The notes under the pieces were generated by a model. That model had not been told where the DNA came from. It saw only the letters and a program-made list of their open reading frames with translations, and searched no databases. A stretch of 64,000 nt of DNA. It comes from Tateyamaria omphalii (GTDB lineage Bacteria; Pseudomonadota; Alphaproteobacteria; Rhodobacterales; Rhodobacteraceae). Each line of letters begins with the position of its first letter. The first letter of the stretch is position 1. This document shows positions 34,032 through 42,894 of the stretch, in pieces. The stretch lies in assembly GCF_001969365.1 (NCBI RefSeq), contig NZ_CP019312.1, positions 1,860,001 through 1,924,000 on the forward strand. The letters are read 5' to 3'. The position numbers and the translations under genes were made by a program.

Positions 34032-34291
34032 AACGCGCCCTCTGGCTCGCCATCGCCACGCTAACCGCTGCGATCCTGTTCTACGTCTCGCGCTTCTGGG
34101 ACTTTCGCCTGTGGCCGCGCGACGGGCTCTTCGGGATCGAGGCGCTGCGCCCCCAAGGGGGCCTCGTGGCGCAATGGTTGCGGGGCACGGATCTGGCCCC
34201 GTTCGAATTGCTGATCTGGGCCATCGGCGCTTTCCTGATCCTGACCCTGTTGCAAAAGCTCTACGATCTGCTGAACCCGCCCCCCGAATGA
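34028..34291 (+). CDS. Small bitopic membrane protein, last gene of the redox operon
   Basis: 87 residues with two hydrophobic segments (about 3-18 and 59-80) bracketing an extracytoplasmic stretch (FWDFRLWPRDGLFGIEALRP, quoted in part: WDFRLWPRDGLFG). ATG 34028 overlaps the upstream stop (ATGA). Product probably completes a four-protein membrane complex; no domain recognised. Confidence 0.8.
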   Translation: MKRALWLAIATLTAAILFYVSRFWDFRLWPRDGLFGIEALRPQGGLVAQWLRGTDLAPFELLIWAIGAFLILTLLQKLYDLLNPPPE

Positions 34292-34369
34292 CAGCATCCG
34301 GGGCTTTTCCCGTCCCGCGTGCCGCGTATACAATTCCCAAAACCGCGCAAGCGCAGACCCGGCAGGCAC

Positions 34370-35374
34370 ATGACACGCACACAGACCCACGCTCCGCCCC
34401 CGTTCAATGTCGCCCTTGTGGGGCAAGCCGGGCGGCTGGGGTACGAGGCGGTTCTGTTTGTCGCCTCGCTCCGCGCCAAAAGCCCCGATTTTGCAGGCCG
34501 CGTGCTGGTTGCCGAACCGCAACCCGGTGCGCTCTGGTCCCGTGACCCGCGCATGTCAGGGGACGTGCGCGCGGCCCTTGATGCCATGGGGGCGGAGGTC
34601 GTGCCCTTCACCAGCCAGCATTTCGGCGAAACCTACCCCTATGGCAACAAGATCGAGATGCTGACGGCGCTGCCCGAAGGCGAGCCGTTTGTCTTTTTTG
34701 ACAGTGACACGCTGGTCATGGGCGATCTGTCTGCTGTGCCGTTCGATTTCGACTACCCCTCTGCCTCGCTCCGGCGCGAGGGGACGTGGCCCGCGATCGA
34801 GCTTTACGGGCCGGGCTATACCGAGATCTGGAAATCGCTCTATGACCGCTTCGATCTGGACTTCGAGACCAGCCTCGATCTCTCCGAACCGGACGAATAC
34901 TGGAAACGCTACCTCTATTTCAACGCGGGCTTCTTCTTTGGCGCCTGCCCGCATGTGTTTGGCGCGCGGTTCCTCGATTACGCCCTGTCGATCCGCGATG
35001 ATCCGCCCCGCCCGCTTGTCTGCCAATCGCTGGACCCGTGGCTGGACCAGGTCGCGTTGCCGCTGGTCATCCACAGCTTCGGCGGCGGACGCGACAGTGC
35101 GGTGCACGACCATCTCGACGGCGATGTGACCTGCCACTACCGCCTGTTCCCCCTACTTTATGCCCGCGAAAGCGAGACTGTGATCGACACGCTCGAAGAG
35201 GTCACGGCCCCCAACAAGATCAAGAAAGTGCTCAAGGGCCATGAGCCGATCAAGCGGATGGTGTTCCAGGGCCGCGGCGCCAAGGTGCGTGCGCTCTTTG
35301 ACCAGAACGACATGCCACGGCGCGAACAGGCGATCCGCAACCGCATCAAGTCCAACGGCTTCTGGATGCGCTAA
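34370..35374 (+). CDS. Glycosyltransferase-A-fold protein (GT8-like)
   Basis: 334-residue cytosolic protein. FNVALVGQAGRLGYEAVLFVASL gives a nucleotide-sugar binding start (quoted in part: VALVGQAGRLGYEAVL), KIEMLTALPEGEPFVFFDSDTLV contains the DxD-type motif FFDSDTL near residue 115 that binds the metal and UDP-sugar, and FNAGFFFGACPHVFG is the acceptor-side segment seen in GT-A enzymes. A basic C-terminal tail follows (KVLKGHEPIKRMVFQGRG). ATG 34370 follows GGCAGG. Sugar and acceptor unknown; no polysaccharide cluster nearby. Confidence 0.82.
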   Translation: MTRTQTHAPPPFNVALVGQAGRLGYEAVLFVASLRAKSPDFAGRVLVAEPQPGALWSRDPRMSGDVRAALDAMGAEVVPFTSQHFGETYPYGNKIEMLTALPEGEPFVFFDSDTLVMGDLSAVPFDFDYPSASLRREGTWPAIELYGPGYTEIWKSLYDRFDLDFETSLDLSEPDEYWKRYLYFNAGFFFGACPHVFGARFLDYALSIRDDPPRPLVCQSLDPWLDQVALPLVIHSFGGGRDSAVHDHLDGDVTCHYRLFPLLYARESETVIDTLEEVTAPNKIKKVLKGHEPIKRMVFQGRGAKVRALFDQNDMPRREQAIRNRIKSNGFWMR

Positions 35375-35510
35375 TGCTGTGACGCAGCGTAATGCGCCTG
35401 ACATGACCATTTTGAGACATCGGGGGTCGGTTTTTGCCTTACCAAGCGGAAGGCGGGTTATTATTTGACCAATCAATAAAAAACCGCAACCTCATAGACG
35501 GAAGATCGAG

Positions 35511-35939
35511 ATGTCCCAGTCCACGGAACGTTTCTTGACCATGCTTGCGCGGGCGTTTTGCTCCGATCAACTCGACGCAGTGGCGCAGAATTTCACCTAT
35601 CCCGTGCCGCTTTACACCAAAGGTGAGTTGTTGGTGTTCGGTGCGCCCACCGCGCTGAGCGAAGCGCTGACCATGTACCGCGACGCCGCGCGAAGAGCAG
35701 GCATCGTGCGGATGACACCGCGGGTCATCGCCGCGGGTCTGCCGCAAAAGGGATATTCCAGCCTCTGGGTTGAATGGGACCACTATGACAGCGCGGATGC
35801 CCTGATCTGCACCAGCCAGGTGCGCTATGCGATTTTCAAGGACGCCATGGCGCTGCACCCGAAGATTGAAATGATCGACTATACCTGCCTCGGCCTGCCC
35901 GAAGTGTGCGAAGCCTTGCCGCTCATGAAATCGGCCTGA
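35511..35939 (+). CDS. NTF2/SnoaL-like hypothetical protein
   Basis: 142-residue protein with the layout of the NTF2-like fold: N-terminal helix (STERFLTMLARAFCSDQLDAV) followed by FTYPVPLYTKGELLVFGAP and mixed strands (SSLWVEWDHYD, SQVRYAIFKD). The opening resembles SnoaL-type proteins with a cavity between helix and sheet. No catalytic pair is clear. ATG 35511 has GGAAG at nine bases. Preceded by an AT-rich 135-base gap that may hold its promoter. Confidence 0.75.
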   Translation: MSQSTERFLTMLARAFCSDQLDAVAQNFTYPVPLYTKGELLVFGAPTALSEALTMYRDAARRAGIVRMTPRVIAAGLPQKGYSSLWVEWDHYDSADALICTSQVRYAIFKDAMALHPKIEMIDYTCLGLPEVCEALPLMKSA

Positions 35940-35976
35940 GGCACGCCCATACGCGCGCCCTTGCTCCCTCCGGTGG

Positions 35977-36000
35977 CATTGCCTACTCATGCAGGCAATG
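35977..36000 (+). promoter_or_regulatory. Hairpin in the metY leader
   Basis: CATTGCC (35977-35983) with GGCAATG (35994-36000), loop TACTCATGCA, 40 bases before the metY ATG. The leader lacks the pseudoknot layout and GCTAAA-like 3' end of a SAM-II riboswitch, so I call it only a hairpin. Confidence 0.4.
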
Positions 36001-36040
36001 ACAGTGACCTCGCGCCGCGCGCAGGAAGTGGGAGACAGAT

Positions 36041-37333
36041 ATGACCGACGGCCCCAAATACGGCTTTGACACCCTTCAAATTCACGCAGGCGCCCGGCCC
36101 GACCCGGCCACCGGCGCGCGGCAGACACCGATCTACCAATCGACCGCGTTCGTGTTCCGCGATGCCGAACACGCCGCCGCCCTCTTCAACCTGCAAGAGG
36201 TCGGCTATATCTACTCGCGCCTGACCAACCCGACCGTGGCGGTGCTGCAGGAACGTGTCGCCACGCTCGAGGGCGGCGTGGGCGCCGTCTGCTGCTCGTC
36301 GGGTCACGCCGCACAGATCATGGCGCTGTTCCCCTTGATGGCGCCGGGCCTGAATGTCGTGGTGTCCACCCGCCTCTACGGCGGCACGGTCACGCAGTTC
36401 AGCCAGACCATCAAACGGTTCGGGTGGGAGGCGACCTTTGTCGACTTCGATGATCTGGATGCGGTCAAGGCCGCCATCGACGACAACACCCGCGCCATCT
36501 TCTGCGAGGCGATTGCCAACCCCGGTGGCTATATCACCGACCTCGACGCGATCTCGGCCATCGCGGATGCCGCCGAAATCCCGCTGATCGTGGACAACAC
36601 GTCGGCCACACCCTACCTGTGCCGCCCCATCGAACATGGCGCCACGCTGGTGGTGCACTCCACCACCAAGTACCTCACCGGCAATGGCACGGTCACGGGC
36701 GGCGTGGTTGTGGACTCGGGCACCTTCGACTGGTCCGCCAATGACAAGTTCCCCTCGCTCAGCGCGCCTGAACCCGCCTATCACGGGCTCAAGTTCCACG
36801 AGACCTTCGGCCCGCTGGCCTTCACCTTCCACGGCATCGCCATCGGCCTGCGCGACCTGGGCATGACGATGAACCCGCAAGCGGCGCATTACACGCTGAT
36901 GGGCACCGAAACCCTTTCGCTGCGCATGGACCGGCATGTGGAAAACGCGATCAAGATCGCCGAATGGCTGGAGAAGGACGACCGCGTCGACTACGTCACC
37001 TATGCGGGCCTCAAATCCTCTCCCTACTACGACCGGGTGGCCAAGATCTGCCCGCGCGGCGCCGGTGGCCTCTTCACCTTCGCGGTCAAGGGCGGCTATG
37101 ACGCCTGCGTCAAGCTGGTCAATGCACTGGAAATCTTCAGCCACGTGGCGAACCTGGGCGATGCGCGCTCGCTCATCATCCACTCGGCCTCGACCACGCA
37201 CCGGCAGCTGACAGCAGAACAGCAACGCGCCGCAGGGGCCGCACCGGAAGTGGTGCGCGTCTCCATCGGGATCGAGGATGCAGACGACCTGATCGCCGAT
37301 CTGGACCAGGCGCTGAACAAAGCGGTCAGCTGA
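36041..37333 (+). CDS. metY: O-acetylhomoserine sulfhydrylase (MetY)
   Basis: 430-residue PLP enzyme of the Cys/Met metabolism family that makes homocysteine from O-acetylhomoserine and sulfide. FDTLQIHAG at the start, QTPIYQSTAFVF, YSRLTNPTV, CSSGHAAQI, the PLP lysine in HSTTKYLTGNG and a C-terminal SIGIEDADDLIADL motif. Length and the GNGTVTGGVVVDSG segment fit MetY better than MetZ or MetB. GGGAG lies six bases before the ATG. A strong hairpin follows at 37341. Confidence 0.95.
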   Translation: MTDGPKYGFDTLQIHAGARPDPATGARQTPIYQSTAFVFRDAEHAAALFNLQEVGYIYSRLTNPTVAVLQERVATLEGGVGAVCCSSGHAAQIMALFPLMAPGLNVVVSTRLYGGTVTQFSQTIKRFGWEATFVDFDDLDAVKAAIDDNTRAIFCEAIANPGGYITDLDAISAIADAAEIPLIVDNTSATPYLCRPIEHGATLVVHSTTKYLTGNGTVTGGVVVDSGTFDWSANDKFPSLSAPEPAYHGLKFHETFGPLAFTFHGIAIGLRDLGMTMNPQAAHYTLMGTETLSLRMDRHVENAIKIAEWLEKDDRVDYVTYAGLKSSPYYDRVAKICPRGAGGLFTFAVKGGYDACVKLVNALEIFSHVANLGDARSLIIHSASTTHRQLTAEQQRAAGAAPEVVRVSIGIEDADDLIADLDQALNKAVS

Positions 37334-37340
37334 AGAGCAG

Positions 37341-37366
37341 GGGCGCAGGTCCACCCACCTGCGCCC
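37341..37366 (+). terminator. Perfect 10-base hairpin after metY
   Basis: GGGCGCAGGT (37341-37350) with ACCTGCGCCC (37357-37366), loop CCACCC, starting eight bases after the metY stop. Followed by GATCTTCTCTGG, not a T-run, then by repeat copy D. Probably a transcript-end structure for metY. Confidence 0.6.
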
Positions 37367-37369
37367 GAT

Positions 37370-37425
37370 CTTCTCTGGTTCAAAAAATCCCGGGGGAGTC
37401 GCGTCAGCGACGGGGGCTGGCCCCC
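37370..37425. repeat. Interspersed GC hairpin with T-run (family copy D, inverted)
   Basis: In reverse orientation: CTTCTCTGGTTCAAAAAATC, then hairpins GTCGC (37398-37402) with GCGAC (37407-37411) and GGGGG (37412-37416) with CCCCC (37421-37425). Read on the minus strand it gives hairpins, then TTTTTTGAACCAGAGAAG, nearly identical to copies C and F. It follows the minus-strand SIMPL gene and could terminate it. Confidence 0.7.
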
Positions 37426-37461
37426 TGAAACATGTCGTCGCGCGTCAGCGCGGCCACCGGA

Positions 37462-38145
37462 TCAAGGCTCCAACGCAAAGCGCATCGACACCCGCGCCGT
37501 GACCAGCAATTCGCCCGCCGCAATGGGCACGTCCGCAGACCGGGCAGCGGCGGCAAACATCTCGGGCCGCGGCCCCTCGACACCCTCGCTCAGGCTCAGC
37601 ACCGCACCGAGGGTCAAACCGGCCGCACCGCTCAATTCATCCGCCTTCTGCATCGCTTCGCCCACAGCGGCGGCGCGGGCCTCTGCCTCTGCCGCGCTGG
37701 GATCCTGCAATTCGAAACTCAACCCGTTGAACGTGTTGGCCCCCAAGGCCAGCACCTCGTCCAGAATGCCGCCCAATGCCGCCAGATCGCGCACACGGAC
37801 CCGCACGGTATTGCGCGCCTCGAACCCGGTGATCCTGCGCTCGTTGGAGTCGTACGCGCTCCAGACCGGCCCCACGCTCAGCTGGGACGTCTGCACGTCG
37901 CGCACCGCAACCCCGCGCTCGGACAGCGCGTTGATCAGCGCGGTGGCATCCGAACTCACCTGCGCCATGGCCGCACCCGCGGTCTCGTCCACATGCACCA
38001 CACCCAGCGAGATGACGGCCATGTCCGGGGCCACCGCGACCTGCCCCTCACCCGTCACCGACAGGACCGGTGCGTCGGTCTGCTGGGCCATCGCCAGCGG
38101 CGCCAGCAGCATGCAAAGCACTGCGGTTGCAATTGAAAGTTTCAT
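37462..38145 (-). CDS. SIMPL-domain (DUF541) periplasmic protein
   Basis: 227-residue protein with signal peptide (KLSIATAVLCMLLAPLAMA, cleavage before QQTDA) and the DUF541/SIMPL body: SVTGEGQVAVAPDMAVISLGV (quoted in part: GEGQVAVAPDMA), VQTSQLSVGPVW, and C-terminal ARVSMRFALEP. ATG is preceded by GGGAGG. Members of the family are periplasmic oligomers of uncertain role, sometimes linked to oxidative-stress tolerance. Converges toward metY. Confidence 0.93.
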   Translation of the reverse strand: MKLSIATAVLCMLLAPLAMAQQTDAPVLSVTGEGQVAVAPDMAVISLGVVHVDETAGAAMAQVSSDATALINALSERGVAVRDVQTSQLSVGPVWSAYDSNERRITGFEARNTVRVRVRDLAALGGILDEVLALGANTFNGLSFELQDPSAAEAEARAAAVGEAMQKADELSGAAGLTLGAVLSLSEGVEGPRPEMFAAAARSADVPIAAGELLVTARVSMRFALEP

Positions 38146-38306
38146 AACGTCCTCCCATCATTCGTTCTGGTTGAAACTGGACATTCACCACCCCGTGAAC
38201 AACCCGATCACACGGCTTTTTCTTTGCATGCGCAAAGACCTGCTTTATCTTTGACACATCCGCGCGAAGAGTTTCATTCAGCGCGACCAGTTGATATGGG
38301 CCAGAT

Positions 38307-41006
38307 ATGAAGCCTGAATTTGCGCTATCCTTGTCCTTTGACGGGATCCGCCTGCTGCACCGCGCGGCGGGGGGCTGGCGGGAAGTGGGCGCCGTGGATA
38401 TCAGCAGCCCCACACTGGGCGACGACCTGCATGAGCTGCGCAAGCAAGCGGCCAAGGTCAAGGTCAAGCGTGTCCGCTCGAAACTGATCATCCCCGATGG
38501 GCAGATCAAATACCTGACCATCGACACCGGCGACGTAGATGATGATGCACGGCGGGCCGCCGCGCGGCTGGCGCTGAAAGGGGCCACACCCTATGCCGTC
38601 GAGGCACTGGCCTATGACATCTCTGCCGAAGGGCCCAGGACCCACATCGCCGCCGTGGCCCGCGAAACACTGGCCGAGGCCGAAGCCTTTGCCGTCGAAC
38701 ACAAGTTCAACCCCGTCAGTTTCGTCGCCGCCCCCGAAGACGCCGGATTTCTGGGCGAGCCGTTCTTCGGTCAGACCGCGCACGCCGAAAAGATCCTGAA
38801 GGACGGCGCAACCGTCGCACCAGACGGTATCCGCGTGGTGGTGGTGTCGCATCCCGATCAATCGGCAGAGCCTGACACTCCCGAAAAAGCCGCGGCAGAC
38901 ACGGCAGAAGAACCTGCACCAACACCGGACAACGCGCCCACCCAACCCGACGCCGCACGCGACGCGGACGATGCTACATTGGCACTGGACGAGGGCAGCG
39001 CAGCCGCTTCAACAGAAAGCCCATCCGCTGATCCCGCGCCTCAAAACGATGCGGACACGCTCGCATCGCACGGCGAAGACACGGCGCCCAAGTCCGAAAG
39101 CAAGGCAGAAGCGGACGACTCTGACGCATCGGATGCACCCGAAACAGAAGATGCCAATACGCCCGCACCCGCCGAAGCAGAAACAGCGGACGCAGGCAGC
39201 GCGGACGACGATACAGATCCCGACAACGACACGGACACGACCTCGCCGCTGATGGGCTTTGCGACCCGCAGGCGCGCAAACGGGGCGGACGCGCCGCCAC
39301 CCTCGGCGCTCGGTGGCGTAACCCGCGACCCGCCGGACACCCGCCCGGCGCGCCGACTGACCGTTTCGGACAGCCCCAAGGACGCGGCCCTCCCACCGCC
39401 ACCCGCCCTCAGCCCGCAACAGGCGGCAGCGCAAAGCCTGCGAGCCGCCCCCCCGATCGTGGACCTGGCGGCGCGACGCCCCGACACCGACACCCAAGAG
39501 CCGCCCGCCCGCAAGACAGGTTTCCTGTCGCGGCGCAAACCACGGCAGGTCCCCCCGGCCCCGCCATCCGCGTCCCCCGGCAGCGCGGCCCCCACGGCAG
39601 CGGTTGCCACGGATGCCGAAGCCCAACGCATGACCGTCTTTGGCGCCCGCAGCGACGTTCAGGTCGGCGGCAAGCCCCGGTTTCTCGGCCTGATCCTGAC
39701 CGCCATCCTGCTGGTGTTCCTGGCCGGTGTGGCCGCTTGGGCTTCTGTCTTTCTCGATGACGGACTGGCCAAGTTCTTCCCCAAACGCGAGCGTACGCTC
39801 GCTTCGACCCTGCCCGCCGATGCCGAACAGTCGCTGGCCGAGGATGTCGGCGCCACAGTGGACCTTGAGCCGACGGGCCAGGGCGATGACGGGCTGATCG
39901 TCGCCTCGCTGAACGAGGGGTTGAGCGACGGGCTGACACCCGAGGACGCCGCCGTCCTCGACGCGTTGCGCAACCCCCAACCCGATCCAACGGAGCAGCC
40001 GGAACTGGATCAGGCCGCGCTCGAGGCCCGCTATGCCGTGACCGGGATCTGGCCCAAGGCACCGCAGATCCCGCCCGAACCCACAGGTCTGATCCAGCTC
40101 GAAGACCTCTATGTCACGGGCATTGACCCGGTCAGCCCGGCGCTGGATGCCATCGCGCTGCCGGACGCGGGCTCCTTTGTGACCGACGTGGCCTTGCCCG
40201 ATGTCGCCTCGCCCCCTGCCGCGGGCACCCGCTTTGCCTTTGACACCGATGGTCGCGTGATCCCCACGGTCGAGGGTGCGCTGACACCCGATGGCTTTAC
40301 CGTCTTCCTTGGACGCCCGCCGCTCGTGCCGCCAGCCGATCCGCGCGGCACCGCAGAGGCGCCCGCGCCCGAGACCACCGCCCCGGACACACGGCAACTG
40401 GCAGGCCAACGGCCCCGCGCGCGTCCCAATGATCTGGTGGAACAGAACGAACGCGCCACACTGGGCGGCCTGTCACGGTCCGAACTGGCCGAGCTGCGCC
40501 CCCGCCTGCGCCCGGCAGCCCCGCAAGAGGTCGCGGCGGCGGCCCCGCCCGCGACGGACGCGGCGGCAGTGGCCGAAGCGATTGCAGAGGCAAACGAGGC
40601 GGCGGATGAGCCCATCAGCCCGCTGGCCGCCGCGCAATCCTACCGCCCGCAAACGCGGCCCCGCAATTTTGAACGGACCGTCGCCCGCGCCGCCAGCGCA
40701 GCACCCGCCGCACCACAACGGGTCGCCGCCGTTGCTCCGCGTACGGTCACGCCCTCTATTCCCACAACCGCGTCCGTCGCGCGCGAGGCGACGGTGCGCA
40801 ACGCCATCAATCTCAGCCGCGTGAACCTGATCGGGGTTTACGGCACGCCGTCGAACCGGCGCGCATTGGTGCGGTTGAGAAATGGACGCTATCAGAAAGT
40901 GGCTGTCGGGGACCGCTTTGATGGCGGTCGCGTCTCGGCCATCGGGGACAGCGAGCTTCGGTATCAGAAGGGCAATCGCAACGTCATCCTGAAGATGCCG
41001 AACTGA
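38307..41006 (+). CDS. Large fused secretion/pilus-assembly-like membrane protein
   Basis: 899-residue bitopic protein. Residues 1-165 resemble the actin-like cytosolic domain of PilM/GspL (SKLIIPDGQIKYLTIDTGD near 58-76, GATPYAVEALAYDI). An acidic Ala/Pro/Asp-rich linker (about 180-440) precedes one membrane helix at about 458-482 (LGLILTAILLVFLAGVAAW). A Pro/Arg-rich periplasmic stretch follows, and residues 830-899 form a GspC/PilP-like domain (NLIGVYGTPSNRRALVRL, VGDRFDGGRVSAIG). This would unite a cytosolic platform subunit and a periplasmic coupling subunit in one chain. Domain calls come from pattern recognition and need profile searches. Confidence 0.75.
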   Translation: MKPEFALSLSFDGIRLLHRAAGGWREVGAVDISSPTLGDDLHELRKQAAKVKVKRVRSKLIIPDGQIKYLTIDTGDVDDDARRAAARLALKGATPYAVEALAYDISAEGPRTHIAAVARETLAEAEAFAVEHKFNPVSFVAAPEDAGFLGEPFFGQTAHAEKILKDGATVAPDGIRVVVVSHPDQSAEPDTPEKAAADTAEEPAPTPDNAPTQPDAARDADDATLALDEGSAAASTESPSADPAPQNDADTLASHGEDTAPKSESKAEADDSDASDAPETEDANTPAPAEAETADAGSADDDTDPDNDTDTTSPLMGFATRRRANGADAPPPSALGGVTRDPPDTRPARRLTVSDSPKDAALPPPPALSPQQAAAQSLRAAPPIVDLAARRPDTDTQEPPARKTGFLSRRKPRQVPPAPPSASPGSAAPTAAVATDAEAQRMTVFGARSDVQVGGKPRFLGLILTAILLVFLAGVAAWASVFLDDGLAKFFPKRERTLASTLPADAEQSLAEDVGATVDLEPTGQGDDGLIVASLNEGLSDGLTPEDAAVLDALRNPQPDPTEQPELDQAALEARYAVTGIWPKAPQIPPEPTGLIQLEDLYVTGIDPVSPALDAIALPDAGSFVTDVALPDVASPPAAGTRFAFDTDGRVIPTVEGALTPDGFTVFLGRPPLVPPADPRGTAEAPAPETTAPDTRQLAGQRPRARPNDLVEQNERATLGGLSRSELAELRPRLRPAAPQEVAAAAPPATDAAAVAEAIAEANEAADEPISPLAAAQSYRPQTRPRNFERTVARAASAAPAAPQRVAAVAPRTVTPSIPTTASVAREATVRNAINLSRVNLIGVYGTPSNRRALVRLRNGRYQKVAVGDRFDGGRVSAIGDSELRYQKGNRNVILKMPN

Positions 41007-41083
41007 CCGGACACCCATACGGAAAACCGCGCCGTCCTGCACTGTGAATCCAGGCGCAACCGGTTTTCGCACCAAACCACCGA

Positions 41084-42178
41084 TCAGTCGGCGGCCAGTT
41101 CCCCGGTGTCGATCTGCTCCTGTTCGATGCTCTCGAAAAGCGCCTTGAAATTCCCCTCGCCAAAGCCGTCGTCGCCCTTGCGCTGGATGAACTCAAAGAA
41201 AATCGGCCCGATGACCGTCTTGGAAAAGATCTGGAGCAGGATCTTGGTCTCGCCCCCGTCCACGACCCCCTCACCGTCGATCAGAATGCCGTGCCGCTTC
41301 ATCCGGTCGATGGGCTCGTCATGGCCCGCGACCCGCTGCTTGGACAGGTCATAATACGTGTCCGGCGGCCCCGGCATGAATTTCAGCCCATTCGCGGCAA
41401 TCGCATCGGTGCTGTCATAGATGTCATCCGACCCCACCGCGATGTGCTGGATGCCCTCGCCGTTGTACTTCTTGAGGTACGCCACGATCTGCCCCGTCTC
41501 CCCCCGATCCTCGTTGATCGGAATGCGGATGCGCCCGCAGGGCGAGGTCAGCGCCCGGCTGAACAGGCCGGTAAACTTGCCCTCGATGTCAAAGAACCGG
41601 ATTTCCTTGAAGTTGAACAGATCGCCGTAAAACCGGAACCACGTGTCCATATTCCCCTTGTGCACATTGTGCGTCAGGTGATCGAGATAGAAGAACCCAA
41701 CCCCACGCGGCTTGGACTGGCCCAGCCACTGGTACTCGTCATTGTAGGGCGACGTGTCATAGTACTGATCGACAAAGTAGATCAGGCTGCCCCCGATCCC
41801 GTAGATCGCGGGCACATCCAGCACCTTGCCACCGCCCTCATAGGGCTTGGCTCCCAGCTGGACCGCCCGGTCGAACGCATGCTGCGCATCCACCACGCGC
41901 CACCCCATGGACGGCGCGCAGGGCCCGTGCTCGTCAACAAAGCGCGCGCCAAAGCTGTCCGGCTCGGCGTTCAGCACGTAGGTGATATCGCCCTGCTGCC
42001 ACAGTTCGATGTCCTTGACCTTGTGGCGTGCCACCTTCGCATATCCCATCCGGGCAAAGAGCGTGCGCAGTTCGCCCGGTTCGGGATGCGCAAATTCGAC
42101 AAACTCAAACCCGTCCGTCCCTGCCGGATTGTCGGCGCTGATGACGGATTTCGGGGCAGAATGCGGGAACGGACCCAT
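41084..42178 (-). CDS. hppD: 4-hydroxyphenylpyruvate dioxygenase
   Basis: 364-residue Fe(II) enzyme that turns 4-hydroxyphenylpyruvate into homogentisate in tyrosine breakdown. Two VOC halves; the C-terminal one carries the iron ligands in YLDHLTHNVHKGN, GIQHIAVGSDDIY and the final Glu in FFEFIQRKGDDGFGEGNFKALFESIE (quoted in part: FFEFIQRKGDDGFGEGN). ATG 42178 follows GGAGG at six bases; an upstream start at 42232 would cross the divergent promoter. Divergent from an Lrp/AsnC gene that is probably its regulator. Confidence 0.97.
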   Translation of the reverse strand: MGPFPHSAPKSVISADNPAGTDGFEFVEFAHPEPGELRTLFARMGYAKVARHKVKDIELWQQGDITYVLNAEPDSFGARFVDEHGPCAPSMGWRVVDAQHAFDRAVQLGAKPYEGGGKVLDVPAIYGIGGSLIYFVDQYYDTSPYNDEYQWLGQSKPRGVGFFYLDHLTHNVHKGNMDTWFRFYGDLFNFKEIRFFDIEGKFTGLFSRALTSPCGRIRIPINEDRGETGQIVAYLKKYNGEGIQHIAVGSDDIYDSTDAIAANGLKFMPGPPDTYYDLSKQRVAGHDEPIDRMKRHGILIDGEGVVDGGETKILLQIFSKTVIGPIFFEFIQRKGDDGFGEGNFKALFESIEQEQIDTGELAAD

Positions 42179-42201
42179 GGGACACCTCCAAACCTGAGCT
42201 A

Positions 42202-42239
42202 ACCTCAATATGGAGGTCAAACCGCGCGGCATCCGCGCG
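42202..42239. promoter_or_regulatory. hppD/Lrp divergent control region
   Basis: ACCTC (42202-42206) and GAGGT (42213-42217) form an inverted repeat around AATATG, overlapping the hppD ribosome-binding area; next to it is a hairpin CGCGCGG (42223-42229) with CCGCGCG (42233-42239) followed by TTTTC. The first fits an Lrp-type operator, the second could be a terminator or attenuator. Roles are inferred. Confidence 0.4.
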
Positions 42240-42312
42240 TTTTCATATGCACGCCTTCCAAATCACGCGCATAACCCGCATCATAGCCAATATTTCCGCG
42301 AAAGCCCCGCAC

Positions 42313-42768
42313 ATGCTTGATTCCATCGACACCCGCCTCCTCGCCGCCCTGCAAAAGAACGCGCACCTCACAGCGCAAGAGCTTAGCGACATGCTGCACC
42401 TGTCGGCCAGCCAGGTCGGGCGGCGGCGCCAACGGCTCGAGGCGGACGGATACATCGAAGGTTACGTCGCCCGGCTCGACGCCAAGCGGCTGGGGCTCAG
42501 CGTGCAGGGCTTCGTGCAGGTCCACCTCGCCGTGCATGGCCCCGAACACGCCAACAGCTTTGCACGGCTGATCGACACCCGCCGCGAAGTGACCAGCGCG
42601 TGGACCATGACGGGCGACGCCGACTACCTCTTGCGGGTCTATTGCGCGGACCTCGCCGCCCTCAACACCCTGATCCATGAGGTGTTGTTGCCCCACCCGG
42701 CCGTTGCGCGCGTGCAAAGCCAGATCGTGATGGACCAGCTGAAACGCGACGGCCCCCTGCCCACGTAA
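42313..42768 (+). CDS. Lrp/AsnC family transcriptional regulator
   Basis: 151-residue regulator: winged helix-turn-helix at about 5-55 (LDSIDTRLLAALQKNAHLTA quoted in part: DTRLLAALQKNAHL; SASQVGRRRQRLEADGYIEGY in part: SASQVGRRRQRLEADG), then RAM domain (VHLAVHGPEHANSF, TGDADYLLRVYC). ATG 42313 gives the usual start just before the HTH. Divergent from hppD, the classic arrangement for an aromatic-amino-acid-responsive regulator of homogentisate formation. Confidence 0.92.
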   Translation: MLDSIDTRLLAALQKNAHLTAQELSDMLHLSASQVGRRRQRLEADGYIEGYVARLDAKRLGLSVQGFVQVHLAVHGPEHANSFARLIDTRREVTSAWTMTGDADYLLRVYCADLAALNTLIHEVLLPHPAVARVQSQIVMDQLKRDGPLPT

Positions 42769-42894
42769 ATCTGCCAACGCATCACGCGCCATGCGCGCCG
42801 CACCATCAAAATCGGCGCCATACCATGCGGTCGGGTTGTATTTCCAAGGCATCAAGGCATGGTGGGGGCACGACTGTCACGGACAGGGTCCACC

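Noticed and set aside
35940..36040. SAM-II or SAM-V riboswitch in the metY leader.
   Set aside because: Only one simple hairpin is present; the conserved pseudoknot segments and GCTAAA-like 3' end are missing.
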